37,242 nucleotides of DNA from Deltaproteobacteria bacterium (GTDB taxonomy: Bacteria; Myxococcota; UBA796; SXON01), in assembly GCA_947483545.1 (NCBI GenBank), contig CANKNP010000006.1:1-37242 (forward strand). Direction: 5' to 3'. Positions 23,754-31,675 of the stretch are shown one piece after another. The notes under the pieces were generated by a model. That model was given only the letters and a program-made list of their open reading frames with translations. It did not search any database and was not told the origin of the DNA. The position numbers and the translations under genes were made by a program. The stretch's first letter is position 1. Every line of letters begins with the position of its first letter.

Positions 23754-24854
23754 ATGACCCTCCGGACCTGCGAAGGCTTGGGCCCGTTGCCAGACCGCTT
23801 GGTGTTGTCCCGCTCCTTGGGCGCGATCCATCTGGCGGCCCTCGCCCGTTTGGCCCCGGACGAACACGTGCTGTTCGCCCCCAACCTCGCCTTCTCCGAC
23901 GCTGCCTTCAGCCGTGTCCTCCGGGAGGGGCGCGCGTCCGGCGATGCTCGTCTGGTGTTGGACGCCGAGACGCTGCGCTCCATCGCGGGGCTGACCGCGG
24001 AGCAGGCCGTGTTCACCTACCTTCGGGGGGAGGTCACCGCCGAGCGCGTCGCCGCCCTGCCGGAGCGCATCGTGCCCGTGCCGGAGACGGAGCTCCCTGG
24101 GTTCAACCTGCCTGATGGCCCGATGCGCGTCGTCGATGAGTGGGCGCTCCCGGTCGGGCACTGGGCGCAGCTCCTCTGGGCGAACCTGCTCGGGCTCGGG
24201 CCGGCGCTGTGGTCACAGCTTGGGGCGGGCGTGGGCGGCGCTCTCCGGCTGGCCTGGGGTGCCGCGCGGGCGGGGAGCCTGGCCCCCCACCTTGTCGCCG
24301 CGCACGTCAACAGCCTCGGGACGCGTGCTCAGGTGCACCCGCACGCGACCGTCGAGGGGAGCGTGCTCGGCGCCGGGGCCTGGGTGGGCGCTGGCGCGGT
24401 TGTGCGGGGATGCGTGCTCGGCGAAGGGGCGCGGGTCGAGGATCTCGCGCTGGTCGAGGGGAGCGTGCTCGGGCCGCGCGCATGCGTGCAGCGCATGTCG
24501 ATGGTCAAGTACTGCCTCCTGGAGGCGGGTGCCCACGCCGCGGGTACGCAACAGCTCGCCGTGCTGGGCGCGGGCGCGCAGGTCAAACACGGCGCGATCC
24601 TGATGGACCAGAGCTTTGGCGATGGTGTCCGTGTGCGGGTCGGCGACGGGCTTCAACGTGCGCCGCACGGGATGCTCGGGGTGTGTGTCGGGCCGGGCGC
24701 TGTCATCGGGAGCGGGGTGCGGGTGGCGGCTGGGCGGGCCATCCCGGCGGGGCTCACGGTCGTGTGTGATCCGGCTTCGGTGGTGGCGAAGGTCACGGTG
24801 CCGGAGGGCACGCGGATGGCGCGGGCGATGGACGGGGGGCTTCAACCGCTATGA
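23754..24854 (+). CDS. Hexapeptide-repeat (left-handed beta-helix) protein, GlmU-like
   Basis: 366 aa, ATG one base after the previous TAG. Residues about 1-130 are an alpha/beta region (LVLSRSLGAIHLAALARLAP, VLDAETLRSIAG). A hydrophobic stretch near 140-175 (HWAQLLWANLLGLGPALWSQ) may contact the membrane. From about 185 come hexapeptide turns (AQVHPHATVEGSVLGAGAWV, GAGAVVRGCVLGEGARVEDL, VLGAGAQVKHGAILMDQSF), predicting a left-handed parallel beta-helix as in the C-terminal part of GlmU and other sugar-nucleotide enzymes. No nucleotidyltransferase motif (GGxGTRM) is seen, so it is more likely an acyltransferase-like or scaffold protein than a full GlmU. It overlaps the next gene by four bases. 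Confidence 0.75.
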   Translation: MTLRTCEGLGPLPDRLVLSRSLGAIHLAALARLAPDEHVLFAPNLAFSDAAFSRVLREGRASGDARLVLDAETLRSIAGLTAEQAVFTYLRGEVTAERVAALPERIVPVPETELPGFNLPDGPMRVVDEWALPVGHWAQLLWANLLGLGPALWSQLGAGVGGALRLAWGAARAGSLAPHLVAAHVNSLGTRAQVHPHATVEGSVLGAGAWVGAGAVVRGCVLGEGARVEDLALVEGSVLGPRACVQRMSMVKYCLLEAGAHAAGTQQLAVLGAGAQVKHGAILMDQSFGDGVRVRVGDGLQRAPHGMLGVCVGPGAVIGSGVRVAAGRAIPAGLTVVCDPASVVAKVTVPEGTRMARAMDGGLQPL

Positions 24855-26062
24855 AGTGGGGTGAGCCCTCGCTGTCGGAGTTCCTGTTCGGGGGCTACCT
24901 GTCGATGTTGACGCTCCTGTGGGGGGGGTTGGCTGCGAACACGACCGGGTGGAAGCGGCAGTTTTCGATGCCCGAGCCGCCTGCCGGCGTACCCCTGCCG
25001 CGGATCTCGATCCTGATCCCCGCCCGGAACGAGGCCGAACACATCGGCGCCGCGGTGCAGAGCGCGCTGGCGAGCGATCACCCCGATCTCGAGGTCATCG
25101 TGATCGATGACAGCTCGACAGATGGGACGGGGGAGCTGGCGATTCGCGCGGGGGGGGGCGACGGGCGGCTTCACGTGGTGGCCGGACTGCCGCTGCCGGA
25201 CGGCTGGGCCGGAAAACCTTGGGCGTGCGCGCAGGCGGCCCGCATCGCGACCGGCGAGCACCTGCTGTTCATCGACGCCGACGTGCGCATCGCACCGGGC
25301 GCGGCGCGGCGCGCGGCCGGGGTGTTGGAGGCCCGGTCCCTCGCGCTGTTGAGCGTATTTGGCAGTTGGACATTGAACAGTTTTTGGGAGCGCGCCGCGA
25401 TCCCCGTGATCGGGTGGTTCATCCGTGGGGCGACCGACATCGCGGCGGTCAACCAGGCCGCCCGCCCCGAGGCGTTCGCCAACGGGCAGTTCATCCTCGT
25501 GAGGCGCGCGGCCTACGAGGCCTGCGGGGGACATGAGGTGGTGCGCGCCGAGGTCCTCGACGATGTACGCCTCGCCCGCGCCATGAAACAACGGGCCTTC
25601 AGCCTGGGTCTTTACTTCGCGCCGGAGCTGTTCTCCGTTCGGCTGTACACCAGCTTGCCGGAGATCCTGGCCGGCTATGGCAAGAACCTCTACGAGGGCA
25701 TGGACCGCAAGCCGCACATCGCCCTCGTCGCGCTGCTGTTCTTGTTCATCACGGTGGGCGCTCCTTGGCTGGTGCTCGCGGTGGCCGTGGTGCACCCGCC
25801 GACAGTGTTCAACGCGATGGGCTCACCGCTGCCGTGGCTCTTCTGGCTGGCCCTGAACTGCATGCTCCCGATGGTCCTGCGGTTCCGCCTGGAGCGCCTG
25901 GAGGGCAGGAGTGGGGTGCTCGCCTGGACCCAGCCGCTCGGCAACGGCGTCCTCGCGCTCGTGCTGTTGCGGGCGCTGTTGTCGGTGCGGACGACATGGA
26001 AAGGGCGCGCCTTCCACGACGGCAAGGCGGTCTCGGAAGGCGCCAGCCCGAGGACGAGCTGA
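24851..26062 (+). CDS. Membrane glycosyltransferase family 2 (HpnB/CrtQ-like)
   Basis: 403 aa, ATGA overlap with the previous gene. An N-terminal hydrophobic segment (residues about 10-30) is followed by a GT-A domain: ISILIPARNEAEHIG at 52-66, the first Asp pair at 86-87 (VIDDSSTDGTG), the metal-binding DAD at 142-144, FANGQFILVRRAAYEACGG and an acceptor-side EVLDDVRLARAMK. Two or three membrane helices close the protein (HIALVALLFLFITVGAPWLV, LPWLFWLALNCMLPMVL, GNGVLALVLLRALLS). The arrangement fits the HpnB/CrtQ type, which transfers sugars to lipid-like acceptors at the cytoplasmic membrane. The acceptor is unknown. One base separates it from the next gene. Confidence 0.88.
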   Translation: MKWGEPSLSEFLFGGYLSMLTLLWGGLAANTTGWKRQFSMPEPPAGVPLPRISILIPARNEAEHIGAAVQSALASDHPDLEVIVIDDSSTDGTGELAIRAGGGDGRLHVVAGLPLPDGWAGKPWACAQAARIATGEHLLFIDADVRIAPGAARRAAGVLEARSLALLSVFGSWTLNSFWERAAIPVIGWFIRGATDIAAVNQAARPEAFANGQFILVRRAAYEACGGHEVVRAEVLDDVRLARAMKQRAFSLGLYFAPELFSVRLYTSLPEILAGYGKNLYEGMDRKPHIALVALLFLFITVGAPWLVLAVAVVHPPTVFNAMGSPLPWLFWLALNCMLPMVLRFRLERLEGRSGVLAWTQPLGNGVLALVLLRALLSVRTTWKGRAFHDGKAVSEGASPRTS

Positions 26063-26063
26063 G

Positions 26064-27350
26064 ATGGACGCGCTGGCGCTCACCGCGGTCGTCGGGGACC
26101 AGACCTGGCAGACGCCCGGCTGGCCGGTGGCGATGGCGGGCGGCAACGCGCTCGTCGCGATCCTGCTGGCGGTGCTCCTGGGCTTCCACGCGCGCGGGGG
26201 CGGCCTCGGCCGGCGGGAGGCGGGGGTCCTCGTGGCCGCGTTTACGCCGTTTTTTGCGGTGCTGGTCTGCGTTTTGCCCTTCGCGCTGGTGCCTGGCGCC
26301 CTGTTCTCCAGCGAGAAGTTCCCGCTGGAGGCTTTCCTCGTTCCGCTCACCGCGGAGCTCATCGCCTCCGGTGTCGCCATGTGCGCGGCGGGGATCGGTG
26401 TGGGCGTGTGGTGCTACGCGGCGAGGGGCGAGGCGGGCGCACCTGAGGCGCGGAAACAGGCGGGCGCACCTGAGGCGCAGAGGAAACCCAGCCTTCCCGT
26501 TGTGCAATTGCTGCTCTTCCCGGTCGTAATGGCGGTGGCGCTGGCGGGGCCTGCCCACGTCGTGGTCCTGGACGCGGCGGGCCCCCTGCCACCGCTGGAT
26601 TTGGAGCTGGGACCGCGGATTCACGTTGGGATCACCACCCAAGCCCGTGTGCTCGTCAATGGCGGGGCCGTGCAAGGCTGGTACGCCCGCCCTGTCTTGA
26701 TTCAGCCGCAAGCAGCAGGCGAGTTCGCCGTGGAGCTGCGCGCCGAGCGCGCCGGGCTCGTCGGCGTGCGGGTGGTGACGCGCGAGGCTGGCGAGGACCG
26801 CGGGGATCCGCTGCTGCCGCTCGCGCAGGGCAACACCTGGGAGCTGCAGGACCACGTCTCCCGCAAGGCCCAGTACATGTGGTTCGTGGACGGCGACACC
26901 ACGAACCCGGGTCGGGCGGTTCGGCTCAGCGTGGACGCGAACGCCGAAACGCCGCTTCGGACCTGGCGGGTGATCCTCGCCGAGGGCTCCGACGAGCCGC
27001 AGGTCTGGACCGTGTACAACTGGAACGGCGCGGTGCTGGACACCACCAACGACCAGCCGTTCGTCCGCGGGGGCGAGCCCGCCGGAGATGGGCTCACGAG
27101 CTGTGCGCTCACGCCCTTCGAGGGCTGGGAGTGCGCGTGTGGCGAGCCGCCGCCACCGCCGGCGAACCTCGCCAAGGGCTGGGAAAAACCCTGGGATTTG
27201 CCGGGCCCTGCCCGCTGCTACAAGCAGGACCACCCCGGACCCGTGCGCGCCGGCTTCGGCGCCCTGCTCGCGCTGGTCACCGTCGGCCTCGTCATCGACA
27301 TGGGAGACCAGACACACACGCTTGTATTGGTTCGCTCCGGGAAGATGTGA
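26064..27350 (+). CDS. Membrane protein with large extracytoplasmic domain
   Basis: 428 aa, ATG two bases after the stop of the glycosyltransferase. Three hydrophobic segments lie in the first 130 residues (NALVAILLAVLLGFHA, AGVLVAAFTPFFAVLVCVLP, LTAELIASGVAMCAAGIGVG), another at about 155-170 (VVQLLLFPVVMAVALAG), and one near the C terminus (FGALLALVTVGLVIDMG). The region between the last two is probably outside the cytoplasm and reads like a beta-rich domain with a Cys-containing end (CALTPFEGWECACGEPPPPP). A 19-base direct duplication in the coding sequence around 26440-26485 gives the repeated peptide AGAPEA twice in a cytoplasmic loop. The family is not recognised. It is coupled to the next gene by TGATG. 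Confidence 0.65.
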   Translation: MDALALTAVVGDQTWQTPGWPVAMAGGNALVAILLAVLLGFHARGGGLGRREAGVLVAAFTPFFAVLVCVLPFALVPGALFSSEKFPLEAFLVPLTAELIASGVAMCAAGIGVGVWCYAARGEAGAPEARKQAGAPEAQRKPSLPVVQLLLFPVVMAVALAGPAHVVVLDAAGPLPPLDLELGPRIHVGITTQARVLVNGGAVQGWYARPVLIQPQAAGEFAVELRAERAGLVGVRVVTREAGEDRGDPLLPLAQGNTWELQDHVSRKAQYMWFVDGDTTNPGRAVRLSVDANAETPLRTWRVILAEGSDEPQVWTVYNWNGAVLDTTNDQPFVRGGEPAGDGLTSCALTPFEGWECACGEPPPPPANLAKGWEKPWDLPGPARCYKQDHPGPVRAGFGALLALVTVGLVIDMGDQTHTLVLVRSGKM

Positions 27351-27919
27351 TGCTGTTGCGGCTCGGCTTGCCCGTGCTCCTGGCGGGTGCATGGTGCATG
27401 ACCTGGAACCCGGTCTCGCCCCTCGCGATGGGTCGGGCGAATGCGGCCTACCTGGCGGGGGATCTGCCCCGGGCTGCCCGGATCTACGGGCAGATCGCGA
27501 CAGGCTGGCACCTTTCGAGCACCCGTGCTTCCGCCGGGGAGCGGGCGGCGCGGATCGCGCTGGTTGGGGGCGAGCCGGTCATCGCGGTCCGGGAGATCCA
27601 CCGCGCACTCGCGGTCTGCACAGCGGCGGATCGGCCTCGGTTGTTGGGGCTTCTCGCTTCGGTGTACCTGGTCTATTTTGACGATGCCCCCCGTGCCGCG
27701 GCTGCGCTCCGAAGGGCGGCCGACTCAGGCGTGGGTCCGGCGGCCCTGGACGACCGTGTTGCGGCCGCCCAGACGTTCGAACGCGCCGAGGATTGGGCCT
27801 CCGCGGGGGAACAGTGGGCGTTGATCCTCGTCGCAGCGGAGACCGTGGACATCGAGGCCATGGCCCGGGCCGGTCAACTTCGCGCCGAACGGCACATCGA
27901 CGACGCGGAGGGCGAATGA
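27350..27919 (+). CDS. TPR-like helical protein with N-terminal membrane anchor
   Basis: 189 aa, ATG shares a base with the previous TGA. It starts MLLRLGLPVLLAGAWCMTWN, an uncleaved anchor or signal peptide. After that it is all helix pairs with TPR-like spacing (AMGRANAAYLAGDLPRAARI, VIAVREIHRALAVCTAADRP, DDAPRAAAALRRAADSGV, AQTFERAEDWASAGEQWALI). TPR proteins of this size commonly hold protein partners together. Here the most obvious candidates are the membrane protein just upstream and the radical SAM enzyme just downstream, whose start overlaps this stop as ATGA. Confidence 0.65.
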   Translation: MLLRLGLPVLLAGAWCMTWNPVSPLAMGRANAAYLAGDLPRAARIYGQIATGWHLSSTRASAGERAARIALVGGEPVIAVREIHRALAVCTAADRPRLLGLLASVYLVYFDDAPRAAAALRRAADSGVGPAALDDRVAAAQTFERAEDWASAGEQWALILVAAETVDIEAMARAGQLRAERHIDDAEGE

Positions 27920-28773
27920 GCGCGCGCCGACTGGATTTTCGAGATCACCGGCGCGCGTTGGGCGACAATCGTTTCGTCTACGCCGTGGTCTCCCGGCGTG
28001 CGCAGGGTCTCTCGATCGGGCTCAACCTCAACCCCGACAAGGTCTGCAACTTCGACTGCCCGTATTGCCAGGTGGATCGCACCCCGGCCGGCTTGGAGGG
28101 CGTGACGGTTGGCGTGGACGTGCGCCGTTTGGAGGCCGAGCTCGACGCACTGCTCGCGTGGGTTCAGGACGGCACGCTCTGGACCCGCGCGCCCTTCGAC
28201 ACCGCGCCGTTGGCCCTTCGGCGCGTCTCGGACATCGCGTTTGCCGGCGATGGCGAGCCCACCTCCTCCCGCGCGTTCCCGGCCGCTGCCGCCGCCGTTC
28301 GCCGCGTCCGCGACGCGGCCGGCCTCGGGCAGACGCCCATCCGTCTGCTCACCAACGCCACGCTGCTGCACCGTCCCGCCGTCCGCGCCGCCCTCCCCCT
28401 CATCGACGCGATCTGGGCCAAGCTCGACGCAGGCACCGAAGCGTGGTTTCACCGCGTCGATGGCACCACGTTCCCGTTTTCGCGGATCTTGAAGAACCTG
28501 ACAGACATCGCGCGCGAACGGCCGATCACGCTGCAATGTATGTTTCCTACGCTCCAGGGGGAGCCTCCGCCCCCGGCCGAGATCGCGGAGTGGGTCCAGC
28601 GGATGGTCGCCATACGCGAGGCCGGGGGCCAGATCGAGCAGGTCCAGGTCTACACCGTCGCGCGGGCGCCGAGCGATCCGACGGTTGGCAGCTTGGATCT
28701 TGTACAGTTGGAGGAGATCGCGGAGGCCGCCCGGCGGGAGGGATTTGACGTGGCCGCATTCGGGTCCGGCTAA
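27916..28773 (+). CDS. Radical SAM enzyme
   Basis: 285 aa, ATG overlapping the previous stop. The [4Fe-4S] cluster motif CNFDCPYC uses Cys44, Cys48 and Cys51, the standard CX3CX2C of radical SAM enzymes. It is followed by a glycine-rich SAM-contact strand (DIAFAGDGEPT) and the expected barrel strands (IRLLTNATLLH, AIWAKLDAGTEAWFHRVDG, PITLQCMFPTLQGEPPPP). The front part DNRFVYAVVSRRAQGLSIGL with NPDKVCNFDCPYCQVD is typical of a broad group of single-domain radical SAM proteins annotated without substrate. No C-terminal SPASM-like Cys cluster is present. The reaction is unknown. The next gene starts nine bases later. Confidence 0.9.
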   Translation: MSARRLDFRDHRRALGDNRFVYAVVSRRAQGLSIGLNLNPDKVCNFDCPYCQVDRTPAGLEGVTVGVDVRRLEAELDALLAWVQDGTLWTRAPFDTAPLALRRVSDIAFAGDGEPTSSRAFPAAAAAVRRVRDAAGLGQTPIRLLTNATLLHRPAVRAALPLIDAIWAKLDAGTEAWFHRVDGTTFPFSRILKNLTDIARERPITLQCMFPTLQGEPPPPAEIAEWVQRMVAIREAGGQIEQVQVYTVARAPSDPTVGSLDLVQLEEIAEAARREGFDVAAFGSG

Positions 28774-28782
28774 GCTCCCCGC

Positions 28783-29850
28783 ATGACCACCCTCCACACC
28801 GCCTACATGCCCGGCCGGTTTTCGCCCCCGACCCGCGGGCACATCCAGACGATGCTCTGGCTCCTCCAACGCTTTGACCGCCTCGTGATCGGCGTAGGGA
28901 GCTGCTACGAGGTGGGCACCGCTCGCCATCCGCTGCTCGCCAGCATCCGCGAGAAAATGGTGCTGTCCAGCCTGCGTGAAGCGGGGGTCGCGCTCCGCAG
29001 GGTTCGGATCGTACACCTTGCGGACTTTCCCGGGGATTGGGACGGCTGGTGGCAACATGTCACGTCGATCCCCGGCATCGAGCACGTGACGCACTTTGTG
29101 ACGGGCAACGAAGACGACATCCTCGCGGTCATGCGGGAGAAGGGCCTGACCCTCCCGTTCGCGTTGATCAACCCCGAGAAGGAGGATCTGGGCGCCTTCC
29201 GGTTCGTCTACCACGCGACGGACCTCCGGCGCGCGATCGTGGACGGGGACTATGAGCGCTTCCGGCTCATCGCCGCCGAGGGCACGATCAACCTGATGGG
29301 GCTCGTGGGCGGGTTCGCGGGGATCCGCCGGGCGATGCAGGACGCGGGGATCCGGTTTGTGCCCGGTCGTCAGGCCGCCGACGCCGTCGTGACCTGCGAG
29401 CACCAAGGCCAACGGTGGCTCCTGACGGGGCGACGCCAGCGAGGCGACTTTACGGGCGCGCTCGCGATCCCCGGCGGGGGCATCGACCCCTACGAGTCGC
29501 CGCTCGACGCCGCCCTCCGCGAGCTTCGTGAGGAAACAGGCCTGCAGTTCGAGGACATGAACCGAACCGTGGAGCCCGCTCACCTTCGCCTTGGTGGCAC
29601 CCTGCTCTGCGAGGCCCGCACGCTCGGCATCCTCTCGACCGACGATCCTCGGATCGGCGGCACCCGCGGTGGCTCGGCGCAGCCGTTCCACATCGCGCTC
29701 GATTGCTCCCCCACGGTGGTGGCGCCCCTCCTGGAGGCCGACCGGTCCGACCTGGGCGCGGTCGCTTTTCGAACCGAGCAGGAGGTCGCCGAGACCGGCC
29801 TGGCCTTCCAGCAGATGCTCTCGGTGCAGGCGGCGGGGTTGTGTCGATAA
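28783..29850 (+). CDS. Bifunctional NMN adenylyltransferase / Nudix hydrolase
   Basis: 355 aa. The N-terminal nucleotidyltransferase domain has GRFSPPTRGHIQ (T/HxGH motif at 17-20), binding ATP to make NAD+ from nicotinamide mononucleotide. Residues about 195-355 are a Nudix domain with a complete box at 232-254 (G-x5-E-x7-REL-REE-x-G: GGGIDPYESPLDAALRELRE then ETGL), acting on ADP-ribose-like compounds. The length and order match the NadM-Nudix fusion enzymes. It links NAD synthesis or recycling to this run of envelope genes, which is not an obvious functional tie. Its last ten bases overlap the GTG start of the next gene. Confidence 0.9.
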   Translation: MTTLHTAYMPGRFSPPTRGHIQTMLWLLQRFDRLVIGVGSCYEVGTARHPLLASIREKMVLSSLREAGVALRRVRIVHLADFPGDWDGWWQHVTSIPGIEHVTHFVTGNEDDILAVMREKGLTLPFALINPEKEDLGAFRFVYHATDLRRAIVDGDYERFRLIAAEGTINLMGLVGGFAGIRRAMQDAGIRFVPGRQAADAVVTCEHQGQRWLLTGRRQRGDFTGALAIPGGGIDPYESPLDAALRELREETGLQFEDMNRTVEPAHLRLGGTLLCEARTLGILSTDDPRIGGTRGGSAQPFHIALDCSPTVVAPLLEADRSDLGAVAFRTEQEVAETGLAFQQMLSVQAAGLCR

Positions 29851-31193
29851 GTGGTCCCCTGCTCCTGACCCTCGCGCTGGCGTGTCAGCCCACCCTTGCG
29901 CCTGTGGACACGTCCCCGGCGTGCGAAGAAGAGATCCCGTACGACGGTCTCGATCAGGATTGCGACGGGTCGGACTTGTCGGACGTCGATGGCGATGGCC
30001 AGTCCCCTCCCGCAGACTGCGATGACAACGACCCCGCGCGTTTCCCCAGCGCCGAGGAGATCCCATACGACGGAGTCGATCAAGACTGCGATGGTTCAGA
30101 CGCCGACGATCTGGACGGTGACGGATACCTGCTTCTGGACGACTGCGACGACACCAACTCCGAGGTGAATCCAAGCGCGGTCGAGGTCTGCAACGGCATA
30201 GACGACGACTGCGACGGGTCCGCCGACGCGGGCGCGACGGATGCCACCCTCTGGTACGCGGATACCGACGCCGACGGATTTGGAGACCCAGATGTCACCG
30301 AACTCTCTTGCGAGCCGCAAGGTGTCACCGACGCGACCGATTGTGATGACAGAAACCCCGGGATTTATCCCGGCGCCCCCGAGGTCTGCGACGATTGGGC
30401 GGACAACAATTGCGACGGCTACGTAGATCAGATGGTCGCGGGCGTCACACACGACAGTGTGCAGGGAGCGTTGGACGCGGCATGTGCCGAAGGGGACACG
30501 GTTTGGGTGAGCCCGGGCACCTATTTCGAGAATGTGGAGATCACTGCGGCGGTCGTGCTCGAGGCCATCGAATCGGCCGAGACCACCACTCTGGATGGCA
30601 GTCTGTGTACGCGCGGTCCCGATCAGTGCGGGGTCATTCGGATCGGAGCTTCCCAAGTGACGGTTCGAGGGCTTCACATCACGCATGGTAGCGCCGACTT
30701 GGGAGGAGGAATTTTCGCCGAGTATGTGGATGCCGTCCGGGTCGAGGAGAACATCATGGACCTGAACCTAGCCTGGAGCAGGGGGGGCGGCATCTACTTT
30801 CATTGCAGCGGTACGGTGACCCGGAACGAGGTTCTAAACAATCAGGCAGGTTTGGGTGGCGGGCTGTACGTAAAGCCGGTCCCGAATGCCGAGGGCGTTG
30901 GAGTCACCATAGAGGCAAACGAGATCATCGGGAACCTCGCGACCTCGGGAGGCGGCGGCGGTTATGAAAATGCTTTTACGGCGCAGGCATTGTGGACGAG
31001 TAACGACATTCGAGACAACACTGCGGTCTGGGGCGGCGGTATCCAGTCACAAGATGGACTTCGGACCATGGGCAACACGATTCAGGACAACAACGCCTCG
31101 ACGCAAGGCGGGGGGCTCTGGTACACGGACGAGTGGATTGGTTCCGGGGACACGATCACCGGCAATGCCCCCGACGATGTGTACCGGGATTGA
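29841..31193 (+). CDS. Lipoprotein with MopE-type modules and a right-handed beta-helix
   Basis: 450 aa, GTG at 29841 inside the end of the previous gene. The signal VSISGPLLLTLALACQ has Cys15 as the lipidation site. Residues about 28-200 are Asp/Cys metal-binding modules (EIPYDGLDQDCDGSD, DVDGDGQSPPADCDDNDPAR, EVCNGIDDDCDGSADAG). From about 205 the protein is a pectate-lyase-like parallel beta-helix (GDTVWVSPGTYFENVEITAA, VTVRGLHITHGSADLGGGIF, TIEANEIIGNLATSGG, IRDNTAVWGGGIQ). The helix half is visibly less GC-rich than its surroundings, which fits Asn/Ile/Thr-rich coils but could also reflect a separate origin. It is probably a surface protein. It is the last gene of the plus-strand run. 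Confidence 0.85.
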   Translation: MSISGPLLLTLALACQPTLAPVDTSPACEEEIPYDGLDQDCDGSDLSDVDGDGQSPPADCDDNDPARFPSAEEIPYDGVDQDCDGSDADDLDGDGYLLLDDCDDTNSEVNPSAVEVCNGIDDDCDGSADAGATDATLWYADTDADGFGDPDVTELSCEPQGVTDATDCDDRNPGIYPGAPEVCDDWADNNCDGYVDQMVAGVTHDSVQGALDAACAEGDTVWVSPGTYFENVEITAAVVLEAIESAETTTLDGSLCTRGPDQCGVIRIGASQVTVRGLHITHGSADLGGGIFAEYVDAVRVEENIMDLNLAWSRGGGIYFHCSGTVTRNEVLNNQAGLGGGLYVKPVPNAEGVGVTIEANEIIGNLATSGGGGGYENAFTAQALWTSNDIRDNTAVWGGGIQSQDGLRTMGNTIQDNNASTQGGGLWYTDEWIGSGDTITGNAPDDVYRD

Positions 31194-31284
31194 GCCAACT
31201 CGGATCGGGTCCATCGGTGCTCCGAATTGCGGATTGACGGGAGGGAAGTCGGGCCACACGGACGAAAACCGCCCGCATGGCCCG

Positions 31285-31333
31285 GGGGCCCGCACGTATG
31301 GCCGACCGCACGCCTTCCGAGGGTGCGGGCCCC
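31285..31333. terminator. Long perfect hairpin, possible terminator
   Basis: GGGGCCCGCAC (31285-31295) pairs perfectly with GTGCGGGCCCC (31323-31333) around a 27-base loop. It lies 92 bases past the last plus-strand gene of the run. There is no T-tract beyond a short CTTT, so the terminator role is uncertain, but the stem itself is strong. Confidence 0.45.
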
Positions 31334-31397
31334 GAACTTTGGGGGGAGGATGTGCACATCCTCGGGGAGCCCTCATCCGCCGCCGAGTACGGCGGCA

Positions 31398-31418
31398 CCT
31401 TCTCCCGGAGGGAGAAGG
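31398..31418. terminator. Second hairpin in the convergent region
   Basis: CCTTCTCCC-GGA-GGGAGAAGG is a perfect 9-bp stem with a three-base loop. It sits between the two convergent transcription units. It resembles another class of small intergenic palindromes and may slow or end transcription from either side. Confidence 0.45.
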
Positions 31419-31541
31419 GGGGGACGGGCGGTGAAGGGGGATCGTCCGCGACGGACCCGCCGCGCCGATATGCAGCGGCGGTACGACGGGGGTAGGGACG
31501 GCGCGGGGGTTTAGGCGCGCCGCCCACAGGTTTCAGATCGT

Positions 31542-31601
31542 CCCGGAGTTCACAAACCCCCCTCCGGCCTTCGGCCACCTCCCCCCGAAGGGGGGAGGGA
31601 A
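31542..31601. repeat. Dispersed GC-rich palindromic repeat, copy 3 (inverted)
   Basis: Read on the minus strand it follows the element at 303-366 and 21395-21460, with a shorter centre (GGCCGAAGGCC). Orientation relative to the adjoining gene (recA, minus strand) is the same as in the other two cases, that is, downstream of the stop. Confidence 0.75.
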
Positions 31602-31620
31602 GGAGCGCTTTCGCACCCCC

Positions 31621-31675
31621 GTAGCCCGTAGCCCGTAGCCCGAGCCCGTAGCCCGTAGCCCGTAGCCCGTAGCCC
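31621..31675. repeat. Heptanucleotide tandem repeat of GTAGCCC, abutting the recA stop
   Basis: Eight units of GTAGCCC, the fourth lacking its T (GAGCCC). The array ends at 31675 and the recA stop codon occupies 31676-31678 on the minus strand, so there is no spacer. Read from recA the units are GGGCTAC. Confidence 0.95.

Noticed and set aside
31299..31495. Short plus-strand open frame in the convergent intergenic region
   Set aside because: Made of hairpin and repeat sequence, with no ribosome site or family likeness; better explained as structured non-coding DNA.
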